Shown here piece after piece: positions 6,543 to 14,834 of a stretch of 31,047 bases of DNA. Position 1 is the stretch's first letter. Each line of letters opens with the position of its first letter. The notes beneath the pieces are model-generated. The model was not told where the DNA came from. It was given only the letters and a program-made list of their open reading frames with translations, and searched no databases. The translations under genes were made by a program, and so were the position numbers. Source of the stretch: Proteiniphilum sp. UBA4977 (GTDB lineage: Bacteria > Bacteroidota > Bacteroidia > Bacteroidales > Dysgonomonadaceae); contig DGZP01000099.1 of the NCBI GenBank assembly GCA_002398565.1, forward strand, positions 1-31,047. Reading direction: 5' to 3'.

Positions 6543-7304
6543 ATGTTTGCACATTTCGGGATAAAGGACTTTATTGATGTATTGCTGGTAGCACTTCTGC
6601 TGTACTACCTGTTCAGGCTGGTCAAGATATCGGGCCTGCGCCCCCTTTTCATCGGAATAATGGTATTCATGGTGATCTGGGTACTGGTGTCGCGGGTTTT
6701 CAACATGGTGTTGCTCGGTTCCATCCTCGATCAGCTGGTGAGTGTAGGTCTGTTTTTACTGGTCATACTCTTTCAGGACGAAATAAGGCGCTTTCTGATG
6801 TCGCTCGGTTCAAAAAAGGGATGGAATTTCATTACAAAACTTTTTTTCCCCGGAGAGAAGCAGAAGAAGGATAATTCACACCTTACAGCCATCGTGCTGG
6901 CTTGCATGAATATGTCTAAAACCAATACCGGGGCGCTTATTGCCATACAGGGTGATATTCACCTGGGTCTTTATGAGCAGACCGGTGAAATTGTAAACGC
7001 CGATATTTCCTCTCGCCTTATCGAAAATATTTTCTTTAAAAACAGTCCCTTGCACGATGGTGCGATGATTATCGTAGGACAAAAAGTGAAAGCCGCCGGA
7101 TGTATCCTGCCCATCTCCCAGAATCCCAATATCCCCACCCACCTGGGATTGAGGCACCGCGCCGGACTGGGCATATCACAGGAAACCGATGCCAGGGTGA
7201 TCATTGTCTCCGAAGAACGGGGACGTATCTCCTTTGCCTCACAGGGCAGACTGAAGATGAATATCTCTCCCGAGGACCTTCAGCGATTGCTGATGGAGGA
7301 ATAG
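6543..7304 (+). CDS. cdaA: Diadenylate cyclase, c-di-AMP synthase
   Basis: 253 residues. Three N-terminal membrane helices (about 12-28, 33-50, 63-78) lead to a DisA_N catalytic domain with both signature motifs: DGA (172-174, in SPLHDGAMIIV) and RHR (204-206, in LGLRHRAGLG). It makes c-di-AMP from two ATP at the inner membrane; this messenger controls potassium, osmotic and cell-wall balance. The partner gene cdaR (YbbR), next door in Firmicutes, is absent here, so regulation must differ. It is probably co-transcribed with folP (15-nt gap). Confidence 0.95.
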   Translation: MFAHFGIKDFIDVLLVALLLYYLFRLVKISGLRPLFIGIMVFMVIWVLVSRVFNMVLLGSILDQLVSVGLFLLVILFQDEIRRFLMSLGSKKGWNFITKLFFPGEKQKKDNSHLTAIVLACMNMSKTNTGALIAIQGDIHLGLYEQTGEIVNADISSRLIENIFFKNSPLHDGAMIIVGQKVKAAGCILPISQNPNIPTHLGLRHRAGLGISQETDARVIIVSEERGRISFASQGRLKMNISPEDLQRLLMEE

Positions 7305-7373
7305 CACAGCCTGTTAAAAGCCTGCCTGTATGCGGATATGATGGCTGGTATGTGAAATAACGATGTAAGCAGC

Positions 7374-8480
7374 ATGATTTTAGAAGAATTATCCATCATC
7401 AACTATAAGAATCTGGTGCAGGCAGAACTGCAGCTTTCCCCCAAAATAAACTGCTTCATAGGCAACAACGGCATGGGGAAGACTAATCTGCTCGATGCAG
7501 TCTATTATCTCTCTTTTTGTAAAAGTTATACCAATCCCATAGACTCGCAGATCATACACCACGATGCCGATGTGTGTATGCTACAGGGTAAATTCCTGTC
7601 GGAAGAGAGTACCCGTGAAGAGATTTACAGCGCTATCCGGCGGCGGCAGAAGAAACAGTTTAAACGCAACAAGAAGGAGTATGAACGTCTTTCCGATCAT
7701 ATCGGATTGATTCCCCTCGTGATGATCTCACCGGCCGACAATGAGCTGATAACCGGGGGCAGCGAAATACGACGCAAGTTTCTGGATATGGCCATCTCCC
7801 AGTTCGACAAGGAGTATCTGCGTGCGCTGGTAAGGTATACCAAAGCCTTGCTTCAGCGGAATGTGCTACTGAAAAATGAAGAAGAAGCTATTGATACAAC
7901 CTTGCTGGAACTTTGGGAAGACCAGATGATTGAAGAGGGGAGCCTCATCCATCGGAAGCGCAAAGCATTTATCGATGAATTCATACCCATCTTCAATGAT
8001 TTTTATGCACGTATCAGTCAATCCGGGGAGCAGGTCTCCTTCGATTATATTTCCCAGCTCAATGAAGCTGATTTTGGGGAGATGCTCGGCAGAAACAGAC
8101 AACGCGACATGGCAATGGGACATACTACCACTGGAATTCATCGCGATGAACTGGAAATGCTGCTCGGCGGCTATCCCATTAAAAAAGTGGGATCACAGGG
8201 ACAGAACAAGACCTACTTTGTATCACTGAAGCTGGCACAATTTCATTTTTTGCTGCAAACAGGGCATACTACTCCGATATTGCTGCTGGATGATATTTTC
8301 GACCGGCTCGATATGCATCGTGTGGAGGAGATTGTGAAGCTTGTCTCCGGTCATGGCTTCGGACAGATTTTTATCTCCGATACCAACAGGGAATCACTCG
8401 ACAGAATTCTGGAACGTGCCGATAATAACGCGCATATCTACTCGGTGATAGACGGAGAGATAAATCGGATAAATGAATAA
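7374..8480 (+). CDS. recF: DNA replication and repair protein RecF
   Basis: 368 residues, typical of RecF. It is an SMC-like ATPase that loads RecA at gaps with RecO and RecR. Motifs: Walker A GNNGMGKT (30-37), SPADNELITGGSEIRRKFLD, the ABC signature region VGSQGQNKTYFVSLKLAQ, and Walker B PILLLDDIFDRLD. The start ATG lies just before the conserved IINYKNL strand; the ribosome site is weak. It is separated from cdaA by 69 nt and followed after 6 nt by the DUF721 gene, with which it surely forms an operon. dnaA lies far away in the window (23011), unlike the classical dnaA-dnaN-recF cluster. Confidence 0.96.
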   Translation: MILEELSIINYKNLVQAELQLSPKINCFIGNNGMGKTNLLDAVYYLSFCKSYTNPIDSQIIHHDADVCMLQGKFLSEESTREEIYSAIRRRQKKQFKRNKKEYERLSDHIGLIPLVMISPADNELITGGSEIRRKFLDMAISQFDKEYLRALVRYTKALLQRNVLLKNEEEAIDTTLLELWEDQMIEEGSLIHRKRKAFIDEFIPIFNDFYARISQSGEQVSFDYISQLNEADFGEMLGRNRQRDMAMGHTTTGIHRDELEMLLGGYPIKKVGSQGQNKTYFVSLKLAQFHFLLQTGHTTPILLLDDIFDRLDMHRVEEIVKLVSGHGFGQIFISDTNRESLDRILERADNNAHIYSVIDGEINRINE

Positions 8481-8486
8481 AAAGAA

Positions 8487-8780
8487 ATGTTGAAAAAGAA
8501 CGCACAACCTTTGTCCCGGGCACTTTCTGATTTTTTCGATGAAAATAGTACGTTAAAGGTCAGGCTGGCCGAACATCGTGCCGTCAGAGGATGGCATGAG
8601 GTGCTGGGGGAGGGTGTCTCGAAATATACAGGGGAGGTTTATTTCCGTCGTAATATCCTCTATGTACATCTTACATCGGCCGTTCTTCGCGCGGAACTGA
8701 CAATGAACAAGGAGGGGCTGATCAGGAAGATGAATGATTACGCTGAAATTCCCATCGTAAGGGATATTGTATTCCGCTAG
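8487..8780 (+). CDS. DUF721 / DciA-like protein
   Basis: 97 residues matching the small DUF721 domain: an N-terminal helix, the conserved W-x-E-V-x-G (WHEVLGEGVSKYT), a beta-strand pair (EVYFRRNILYVHL) and SAVLRAELTMNKEGLIRKMN. DciA proteins with this domain act with the replicative helicase DnaB in most bacteria that lack DnaC. Being 6 nt after recF supports a replication role (inference). Its stop TAG is part of a CTAG that is also the stop of the convergent barrel gene. Confidence 0.85.
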   Translation: MLKKNAQPLSRALSDFFDENSTLKVRLAEHRAVRGWHEVLGEGVSKYTGEVYFRRNILYVHLTSAVLRAELTMNKEGLIRKMNDYAEIPIVRDIVFR

Positions 8781-9421
8781 AAGAATGCCGATACACCCAG
8801 GTAGATGCCACTGGGGTGGGGAGAATAATCGTGCTGGATAAGATCGTAATTGAGTGTGATATGGGAGCGGCCCAGGCGAACCCCTGCGCCTACGATCAAT
8901 GAGGGGACAAGGCCGCTATGCGAGGTTGTTTCTTTTGTAGACTCCCTTGTGAAAGCAGACCAGATATAGTTTGTTTCGGGTTGTACAAAAACAGTGATGA
9001 AAGAAAGTGGATAAAAATAGCCAAACAGGTTTGCTCCCAGTAAATTATCTCTGACAGTATATTCCGATGTTCTTGCTTTCGAGTAGTAGTATTTAATGCC
9101 GGCACCCGCCATGAAATAGCGGTTGAACTGATATCCCGCCTGCGGACCAAAGCCTAGTCTTGTATAGTTTCGGCTCACGGACAAGCCGAGATTTGCGCCA
9201 ATACGAATTTTACTCCTGTCAAATATGGCAGTACGACCCTTCTCTGTGTCTCCGCGCCTTATGCCGGTGGATGTCTCTTTTCCCGTAAAACTACGTGATT
9301 GTCCGGAACGATGAATATTTCGCTCATCGTCCGGAGCCACGGGTATGGTATCATATGTGATTACCTGTGCATCGACAAATAAGGGAAGCAACCAAAGCAG
9401 GAAGATGTAGAAGATGCGCAC
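8777..9421 (-). CDS. Small outer-membrane beta-barrel protein
   Basis: 214 residues. A signal peptide (MRIFYIFLLWLLPLFVDA) precedes a polar linker (about 20-65) and a porin-like region of alternating strands with Gly and aromatic residues (IRIGANLGLSVS, LGFGPQAGYQFN, YFMAGAGIKYYY, GVRLGRSHITLNYDL), ending in phenylalanine (GVSAFF), the usual last residue for BAM recognition. This is an OmpW/OMP_b-brl-type barrel of about eight strands; the function is unknown. It starts 6 nt after secG and is the last gene of that unit. It converges on the DUF721 gene and shares its stop-codon bases. Confidence 0.85.
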   Translation of the reverse strand: MRIFYIFLLWLLPLFVDAQVITYDTIPVAPDDERNIHRSGQSRSFTGKETSTGIRRGDTEKGRTAIFDRSKIRIGANLGLSVSRNYTRLGFGPQAGYQFNRYFMAGAGIKYYYSKARTSEYTVRDNLLGANLFGYFYPLSFITVFVQPETNYIWSAFTRESTKETTSHSGLVPSLIVGAGVRLGRSHITLNYDLIQHDYSPHPSGIYLGVSAFF

Positions 9422-9427
9422 AAAAGT

Positions 9428-9796
9428 TTATTCTGCGGGTGTTCCATTTTCGGGGGTTGGCTGTGCTGGAACCTGCGAAGGTACGGGCAAGCCGGGAGTC
9501 ACATCGGGAGCGGTGGCAGGGTTGAGTGGTGCAGGTTGTTGCACTTCCACCTGCGATTGCGGTGCATTGCTGTGCGAAGCAGTGTATTTGGCAGTCAATA
9601 TGCTCAGTACCATTACGATACCTGCAAGAGTCCAGGTGAATTTTTCCAGAAAGTCGGTTGTTTTCCGTACACCCATGATCTGGTTCGATGATGAAAATCC
9701 GCTTGCCAGTCCGCCGCCTTTCGATTTTTGTACCAGTACGGCAAGGATCATCAGAATGGAGGCCAGCAGAATAAGGATTGTAATAAAGAGATACAT
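9428..9796 (-). CDS. secG: Preprotein translocase subunit SecG
   Basis: 122 residues. Two membrane helices (about 2-21 and 52-70) flank the conserved cytoplasmic loop VQKSKGGGLASGFSSS, the SecG signature, followed by a Pro/Gln/Ala-rich C-terminal tail that is longer than in E. coli. SecG assists SecYE in protein export at the inner membrane. It lies between the TPR-like gene (39 nt upstream) and the barrel gene (6 nt downstream). Confidence 0.95.
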   Translation of the reverse strand: MYLFITILILLASILMILAVLVQKSKGGGLASGFSSSNQIMGVRKTTDFLEKFTWTLAGIVMVLSILTAKYTASHSNAPQSQVEVQQPAPLNPATAPDVTPGLPVPSQVPAQPTPENGTPAE

Positions 9797-9835
9797 ATAT
9801 TGTTCGTTTTAATTCTTACAGAAAAAATTCCGTTT

Positions 9836-10582
9836 TCACTTAACAAAATGTTGATTCATAATCAAAAATTCCAGAAAACGAATTTGGTCGGCAAAGTAAA
9901 TACTTTTTTTTGGAAAATTCAAACTTAAACGTTTAATAATTGTAAGCGCCTGTTCATATTTTTTTTGTTTGATATAGATTTTTGCCAATGTTTCAGTCAG
10001 AAATTCACCGGCATCCTCTTCAGAAGTGGTTTTTTGATTATCTGTCCTCACTTCCGGTTGATATGGAGTGAACAGTGGCTCGGTCGCAGCTTTTTCAATA
10101 AAGGCATCAATGATGTCGTGGTGTTGAAGTTTCCGGTCTTCTGACGGACCTGCAGTCCTCTCTCCCTCCATCGGCTCCAGATAGGAGAAATAGTCGGTCG
10201 ATACAATATTCAGAGCTTCATTGTCAAGTGTTGTCGTCTCACTCATATCACTTCCGCCAAGTGAGGTGAGGAAGGAATCAAGCAACTCTTCGGTTCTGTC
10301 TTTCGCACTATTATGAATTGCATCTGGCTGGGTAAGTTGCTTGCGATAGCTTTTCCCGTAAATCAGATAGAACAGCTTTCTCCTGTCGGCACACATCACA
10401 GCTGTTGTGCCGAGCTCTTTTACGTAACGATCACTATCTGTCATATCCAGATATTTGGTGTACAACAATCGGGAGGTCTGGAAAAAGGGGTAAGTTTCCA
10501 CCACTGTTTTAAGTGTCTCTTCAGTGGCAGTTATCAGTGTGTCGGGTTCTTCGATGAATTTGTAAAGCTTGTCCTTGTCCAT
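9836..10582 (-). CDS. TPR-like hypothetical protein between lptE and secG
   Basis: 248 residues from the ATG at 10582. It has no signal peptide, an acidic helical N-terminus (DKLYKFIEEPDTL, VVETYPFFQTSRLLY), a disordered acidic middle, and a C-terminal helix pair resembling one TPR (LAKIYIKQKKYEQALTIIKRLS, then LNFPKKSIYFADQI). A start at 10609 would run back into lptE and lacks a better ribosome site; 10582 gives a 4-nt gap to the lptE stop. The position is typical for Bacteroidota, but I do not know a function. TPR repeats suggest a protein-binding role, perhaps in the secretion or LPS assembly unit (inference). Confidence 0.8.
   Translation of the reverse strand: MDKDKLYKFIEEPDTLITATEETLKTVVETYPFFQTSRLLYTKYLDMTDSDRYVKELGTTAVMCADRRKLFYLIYGKSYRKQLTQPDAIHNSAKDRTEELLDSFLTSLGGSDMSETTTLDNEALNIVSTDYFSYLEPMEGERTAGPSEDRKLQHHDIIDAFIEKAATEPLFTPYQPEVRTDNQKTTSEEDAGEFLTETLAKIYIKQKKYEQALTIIKRLSLNFPKKSIYFADQIRFLEFLIMNQHFVK
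9892..9923 (-). promoter_or_regulatory. Possible internal promoter for secG
   Basis: Minus-strand TTTG (9923-9920), 20-nt spacer, TTACTTTG (9899-9892), one mismatch to TAnnTTTG, inside the 3' end of the TPR-like gene and about 96 nt before secG. Confidence 0.3.
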
Positions 10583-10586
10583 TGAG

Positions 10587-11117
10587 TTACCAGTTTGCCA
10601 TGGTGGCATTAAATATCTGATCTACAATTTCGTCGATCAGCTCATTGATCAGCCGATCCTGTACCGTATCGAAAACAGTGTTGCTGGAGAATGTACGGTT
10701 GGCGGAGATTGTTTCCTGCGTCTCGGGCACATCGATCTTATTGTTTCGAAAACGCATCCTTACCGTCATCGTCAGACGGGTTTCTGAAGCAAATGCATCT
10801 TCCTGCACAGCCAGAGGTGTAAGTTCATAACCTACAATTTCACCCTCAATCTCCATGTCGGCGTTCTGATTCACAAGCTGTAAACGCGTGTTGCGGGTAA
10901 ACATGTCTTTCATCTCTTCATTAAAACGCTGTTCCAGGGGAGGGTATACCAGGGGAGCCTGATTGATAAAGTGTCCGATGGAGAGAGTCTTGGTAAGGTC
11001 ATAATCTATGGAAGCCGTCCTGAAAGAATAAGACAGTCTACATGAACTTACGATGCCGATCATCGAGAAGAGAATCACAATGTGGACGAAATAATGCCTG
11101 TGTATGTGGATTTTCAT
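10587..11117 (-). CDS. lptE: LptE-like LPS-assembly lipoprotein
   Basis: 176 residues from the ATG at 11117. A lipoprotein signal (MKIHIHRHYFVHIVILFSMIGIVSSC, Cys26; quoted in part as IGIVSSC) leads to a small alpha/beta domain: YSFRTASI, QRFNEEMKDMFTRNTRLQLV, ADMEIEGEIVGYELTPL, RMRFRNNKIDVPETQETISA, LINELIDEIVDQIFN. This matches LptE/LptE-like proteins, which plug the LptD barrel that places LPS in the outer membrane. AAAGGGA at 11130-11124 sits 6 nt before this ATG and decides the start; a longer frame from 11153 would overlap the upstream gene. It is placed between the sigma-54 activator and the TPR-like gene. Confidence 0.82.
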   Translation of the reverse strand: MKIHIHRHYFVHIVILFSMIGIVSSCRLSYSFRTASIDYDLTKTLSIGHFINQAPLVYPPLEQRFNEEMKDMFTRNTRLQLVNQNADMEIEGEIVGYELTPLAVQEDAFASETRLTMTVRMRFRNNKIDVPETQETISANRTFSSNTVFDTVQDRLINELIDEIVDQIFNATMANW

Positions 11118-11142
11118 ACTTGTTCCCTTTTGTCGCTGATAA

Positions 11143-12411
11143 TCAACATTCAAGACTATATTCCTTAATCTTGCGGTAAAGAGTCCGCTCGGAAATACCT
11201 AAATCGGCGGCAGCCAGTTTACGCTTGCCGTTATGCCGTTCAAGCGCCCTGAGGATCATCTCTTTTTCCACTTCGCTGATTGACAGTGCGCTTTCTTCGT
11301 ATTCGGTTGCTTCCTGAATATCATTCTTCCCCGTCTCATCAAGCTGTATGCTCTTGGGAATTGCTTCGTACTTTACGGGGACCGATACGCGGGGTTGCTC
11401 TTCATGAATGACAGATGCGGTACGAATACTGTTTGAGGATGGTCCAAAATCAGCTGCCGACTGACCGGAACTTTCCATCATGCTTTTCACTACCTGCTTC
11501 AGGTCGGTGATATCTTTTTTCATGTCGAAAAGAACCTGGTACAATATCTCCCGTTCGTTGGCAAACGACTTTCGTTCGGTATCATGAAGCTGCGACAAGG
11601 GGACTGGAAGCATGCCAACCTCGTTGTGGGGCAGGTATTTCTGCAGGATATCGGCATCAATCACACGTTCCTGTTCAATGATGGATATCTGTTCGGAGAT
11701 GTTCTTCAGCTGGCGTATATTTCCGGGCCAACGGTAGTTCTTTAACATCTCCCTTGCCTCGTCGGTAAGGGTGATGGAGGGCATCATGTATTTTTCGGCG
11801 CAGTCACCGGCAAATTTCCTGAAAAGAAGGGGGATATCCTCTTTCCTGTCCCGCAAGGGCGGTATGCGGATAGGAACAGAATTAAGCCGGTAGTACAAGT
11901 CCTCACGAAACTTTCCCTGTTCCACGGCTCTCACCATATCCATGTTGGTAGCTGCCACTACCCTTACATCACTCTTTTCAACCTTTGAAGATCCTACCTT
12001 GATGAATTCTCCGCTTTCGAGTACCCGCAGCAGACGTGCCTGTGTGGACAGGGGTAGTTCACCTGCCTCGTCGAGGAAGAGTGTGCCGCCGTCGGCCACT
12101 TCGAAATAACCTTTCCTGGTGCCGGTAGCACCCGTGAAAGAGCCTTTCTCGTGCCCGAAGAGCTCAGAGTCAATGGTTCCCTCGGGAATAGAGCCGCAGT
12201 TGATGGCAAAGTAGGGACCATGTTTTCTCTTGCTGTGAAGATGTATGATCTGCGGAAAATTTTCTTTCCCAACGCCACTTTCTCCTGTAATAAGTACCGA
12301 CAGGTCGGTAGGAGCGACCTGCAGTGCCACATCGATGGCGCGATCCAGCTCGGGAGTGTTGCCAATGATGCCGAAACGTTGCTTGACTTGTTGCAGAGAG
12401 TACTTGACCAT
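11143..12411 (-). CDS. Sigma-54-dependent AAA+ activator with Fis-type HTH
   Basis: 422 residues: an AAA+ domain (about 12-240) starting almost at the N-terminus, without a receiver or GAF domain; a linker rich in polar residues; and a C-terminal Fis-type HTH (about 385-420: RHNGKRKLAAADLGISERTLYRKIKEY, quoted in part as LGISERTLYRKI). Motifs: Walker A GESGVGKE (43-50), sigma-54-contact loop GSFTGA (90-95, usually GAFTGA), Walker B LFLDEAGELP (111-120) and RLN. With no sensing domain, activity may be set by expression or a partner. It heads the lptE, TPR, secG, barrel unit, so it may be an envelope regulator (inference). No -24/-12 promoter was found by eye near those genes. Confidence 0.93.
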   Translation of the reverse strand: MVKYSLQQVKQRFGIIGNTPELDRAIDVALQVAPTDLSVLITGESGVGKENFPQIIHLHSKRKHGPYFAINCGSIPEGTIDSELFGHEKGSFTGATGTRKGYFEVADGGTLFLDEAGELPLSTQARLLRVLESGEFIKVGSSKVEKSDVRVVAATNMDMVRAVEQGKFREDLYYRLNSVPIRIPPLRDRKEDIPLLFRKFAGDCAEKYMMPSITLTDEAREMLKNYRWPGNIRQLKNISEQISIIEQERVIDADILQKYLPHNEVGMLPVPLSQLHDTERKSFANEREILYQVLFDMKKDITDLKQVVKSMMESSGQSAADFGPSSNSIRTASVIHEEQPRVSVPVKYEAIPKSIQLDETGKNDIQEATEYEESALSISEVEKEMILRALERHNGKRKLAAADLGISERTLYRKIKEYSLEC

Positions 12412-12430
12412 ACTGTGTTGTTTGAGAATT

Positions 12431-12438
12431 CAAAGATA
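12431..12438 (-). promoter_or_regulatory. Promoter -7 element for the sigma-54 activator gene
   Basis: Minus-strand TATCTTTG, an exact TAnnTTTG, 19 nt before the start codon at 12411. No convincing -33 element is seen at the right distance. It overlaps the 32-nt gap after the acyltransferase stop. Confidence 0.45.
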
Positions 12439-12443
12439 AACAA

Positions 12444-13268
12444 TTATTTCAAAGCGTATGTCCTTGCTTTCAGGAATTCTCCCAACCGTGCAGTCTCATC
12501 CCCGAACTGATCAATCTCTTCCGGCATTACCGGATCTCCAAAAGTGATGATCATCTCTTTGCCTTTTTTGTTGTATAGTTCGTGACAGAGTCTGAGGTTA
12601 CGGAACTTCCAGCCAAATACCTTCGACAGATAAAAGGAGCGACTGTTCTGGCCGGAGATATGCATGGGGATGACCGGTATTTTCATTTTCTGGATAATCT
12701 TTAATACTGCCGGCTGCCACTCTCTGTCTTCAATCTGAAATTTTCCTTTTCTGAAATAAAGGTTGGAAACAGCTCCCGACGGGAAAAACCCCATCGGATA
12801 GCCCTCCCGTAGATGAGCAATACTTTCTCTGATACCGGCGAAGGTGAACCGGTTTTTCTCTTCATTTTTCATTGGATTTACGGTAATGAAATTTTCTGCC
12901 ATCGTATCCACAAAGGAGAGAATAATGTTGACCATCATCTTGTAATGATCTACCCGGCTGCCCACCGTCTCTATGGCAGCTATGCCGTCGATGTGGCCGT
13001 ACGCATGATTGGAGACGGTGATAAACGGTTTGTCCTTGAAGTTCTGCAGTACCTGCTCATTCCGAATAGTGCGCTTTATCCCCAGTTTATCCAGAACATC
13101 CTTACAGAATGCCGGACCTGTAAGATGTTTTGAACGATTGTAAATCTCATTGGGGACGTGCAACGCCGATATTTTGATACCGAAGTCAATCAGCATGTCG
13201 CCGTATTTGCCCCGCAAAACAGGATGCAGGCCGCGCAAATCATCGCGACTGATCAATGTATCTTTCAT
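12444..13268 (-). CDS. Lysophospholipid-type acyltransferase (PlsC superfamily)
   Basis: 274 residues. The acyltransferase motifs are present: SNHAYGHIDGIAA (His88 to Asp94, with five residues between, as in the hemolysin/ornithine-lipid acyltransferase branch rather than the strict HX4D), GFFPSGAVSN (161-170, the acceptor-phosphate motif, FPxGxxS), and a Pro-rich strand PVIPMHISGQNS. It should transfer acyl chains to a lysophospholipid or aminolipid at the inner membrane. The exact substrate cannot be told. It lies between glmM (93 nt upstream with a hairpin) and the sigma-54 activator. Confidence 0.85.
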   Translation of the reverse strand: MKDTLISRDDLRGLHPVLRGKYGDMLIDFGIKISALHVPNEIYNRSKHLTGPAFCKDVLDKLGIKRTIRNEQVLQNFKDKPFITVSNHAYGHIDGIAAIETVGSRVDHYKMMVNIILSFVDTMAENFITVNPMKNEEKNRFTFAGIRESIAHLREGYPMGFFPSGAVSNLYFRKGKFQIEDREWQPAVLKIIQKMKIPVIPMHISGQNSRSFYLSKVFGWKFRNLRLCHELYNKKGKEMIITFGDPVMPEEIDQFGDETARLGEFLKARTYALK

Positions 13269-13298
13269 TCATTCTTGGCTTTATCTTATTATTTAACG

Positions 13299-13333
13299 CA
13301 ATTGCCACGTCAAAAAAAATGATGTGGCAATTG
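13299..13333. repeat. Long inverted repeat between glmM and the acyltransferase gene
   Basis: CAATTGCCACGTCA (13299-13312) and TGATGTGGCAATTG (13320-13333) form a 14-bp stem with one mismatch or wobble (13309/13323). The loop is a 7-nt homopolymer (A on the plus strand, U in the minus-strand transcript). No U-tract follows, so it is not a classic terminator. It lies 30 nt upstream of the acyltransferase start. Confidence 0.8.
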
Positions 13334-13361
13334 TGTGATAAAAAGGCTGTTTGATGCGACC

Positions 13362-14744
13362 TTAGGCAAGATCCCTGATCATATCGATGATTTGTTTGCC
13401 AATTTCTTCCGCTTCTTCCTGAGAGTGTGCTTCCGAATAGACCCGGATGATTGGTTCGGTATTCGATTTTCGCAGATGTACCCACTTGTCCGGGAAATCG
13501 ATTTTTACACCGTCGATATGGGTTACCTGCTGGTCTCTGAATCTTTCTTTCATCTTTTCCAGTATTGCATCTGTGTTGATGTCTGGTGTGAGCTCCACCT
13601 TTTGTTTGGCCATAAAATAGGCAGGCAGGGTTGCCTTCAGTGCCGAAGGTGTTTTTCCCGATTTTGCCAGGCAGGTAAGAAACAATGCAATGCCCACGAG
13701 CGCGTCGCGACCATAATGGGAGTCGGGATAAATGACACCGCCATTTCCCTCGCCACCGATCACGGCTTTCACTTCCTTCATTTTTGTCACGACATTCACC
13801 TCGCCCACTGCTGCGGCATAATAATTACCGCCTCTGGCAGTTGTAACATCTCGCAGGGCACGGCTTGAGCTGAGGTTGGATACAGTGTTGCCCGGCGTAT
13901 GCTGTAACACATAGTCGGACACAGCTACCAGGGTATATTCTTCGCCAAAGGGTTCACCATCTTCACAATAGATGGCCAGCCGGTCCACATCGGGATCTAC
14001 GGCGAAACCCACACTTGCCTTGGAACTGCGGGTGAGTGAAGAGAGCTCTGTAAGGTGTTGCGGCAAGGGCTCCGGATTGTGGGAGAAGTTACCATGGGGG
14101 GCACAGTGCAATTTAAAGATCTCCTTTACTCCCAGGGCGTACAATAATTCAGGAATGGCAAAGCCGCCTACTGAATTCACACTGTCGACGGCTACCCTGA
14201 AATTGGCCGCCTTGATCGCCTCTTTGTCCACCAAAGGGAGGGACAAAATGCCTTGTATATGCTCGTGGAGATATTGCTTTTGTGTAATCTGACCCAGTTC
14301 ATTCACAGTGGAAAACGAAAAATCTTCCGCTTCGGCAATATTGAGGATTTCTTTTCCCTCTTCTGCGTTGAGGAATTCACCCTGGTGATTAAGCAGCTTC
14401 AGAGCATTCCACTGTTTGGGATTGTGGCTTGCGGTGATGATGATGCCGCCTGCAGCCTTTTCTTTGGGAACAGCAATTTCTGTGGTGGGTGTCGTTGCCA
14501 GTCCGATGTCGGTTACGTCGCAACCCATCCCTGTCAGCGTACCGGTGATGATCCGGTGTACCATTTCTCCGGAAATGCGGGCATCGCGCCCCACCACAAT
14601 CCTTGGTCGGTCTTCTCCGGTTGATTTTCGGATAAAGGCTGCATACGCAGCTGTAAATTTTACAATATCCAGTGGCGTAAGGTTTTCACCCGCTTTTCCA
14701 CCAATGGTTCCTCTGATACCTGATATGGATTTGATCAATGTCAT
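13362..14744 (-). CDS. glmM: Phosphoglucosamine mutase (phosphohexomutase family)
   Basis: 460 residues, the usual Bacteroidota GlmM length. All four family sites are present: phosphoserine loop TASHNP (104-109, Ser106), metal loop DPDVDR (250-255), sugar loop GEGNGG (331-336) and the C-terminal phosphate loop RKSNTEPIIRVYSE. It converts glucosamine-6-phosphate to glucosamine-1-phosphate for UDP-GlcNAc, feeding peptidoglycan and LPS. A phosphomannomutase activity cannot be excluded from the sequence. The DUF4827 lipoprotein gene lies 90 nt upstream on the same strand; an acyltransferase gene follows. Confidence 0.92.
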   Translation of the reverse strand: MTLIKSISGIRGTIGGKAGENLTPLDIVKFTAAYAAFIRKSTGEDRPRIVVGRDARISGEMVHRIITGTLTGMGCDVTDIGLATTPTTEIAVPKEKAAGGIIITASHNPKQWNALKLLNHQGEFLNAEEGKEILNIAEAEDFSFSTVNELGQITQKQYLHEHIQGILSLPLVDKEAIKAANFRVAVDSVNSVGGFAIPELLYALGVKEIFKLHCAPHGNFSHNPEPLPQHLTELSSLTRSSKASVGFAVDPDVDRLAIYCEDGEPFGEEYTLVAVSDYVLQHTPGNTVSNLSSSRALRDVTTARGGNYYAAAVGEVNVVTKMKEVKAVIGGEGNGGVIYPDSHYGRDALVGIALFLTCLAKSGKTPSALKATLPAYFMAKQKVELTPDINTDAILEKMKERFRDQQVTHIDGVKIDFPDKWVHLRKSNTEPIIRVYSEAHSQEEAEEIGKQIIDMIRDLA

Positions 14745-14834
14745 ATGGGTACTTTTATATTGAAAAGTGATTTTTTAATAATATCATTAGCTGGTGATTT
14801 TACAGAGAGATGCAAAGAGAGGCCGTTAAAATGA

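Noticed and set aside
8777..12411. Sigma-54 (-24/-12) promoters near the activator-lptE-secG genes
   Set aside because: No TGGCAC-N5-TTGC-like sequence with correct spacing was found by eye.
13299..13333. Hairpin read as an intrinsic terminator for glmM
   Set aside because: No U-tract follows the stem in either direction.
13335..13868. 177-codon plus-strand frame opposite glmM
   Set aside because: It is antisense to conserved glmM coding sequence, with no ribosome site and a Cys/His/Phe-rich product typical of shadow frames.
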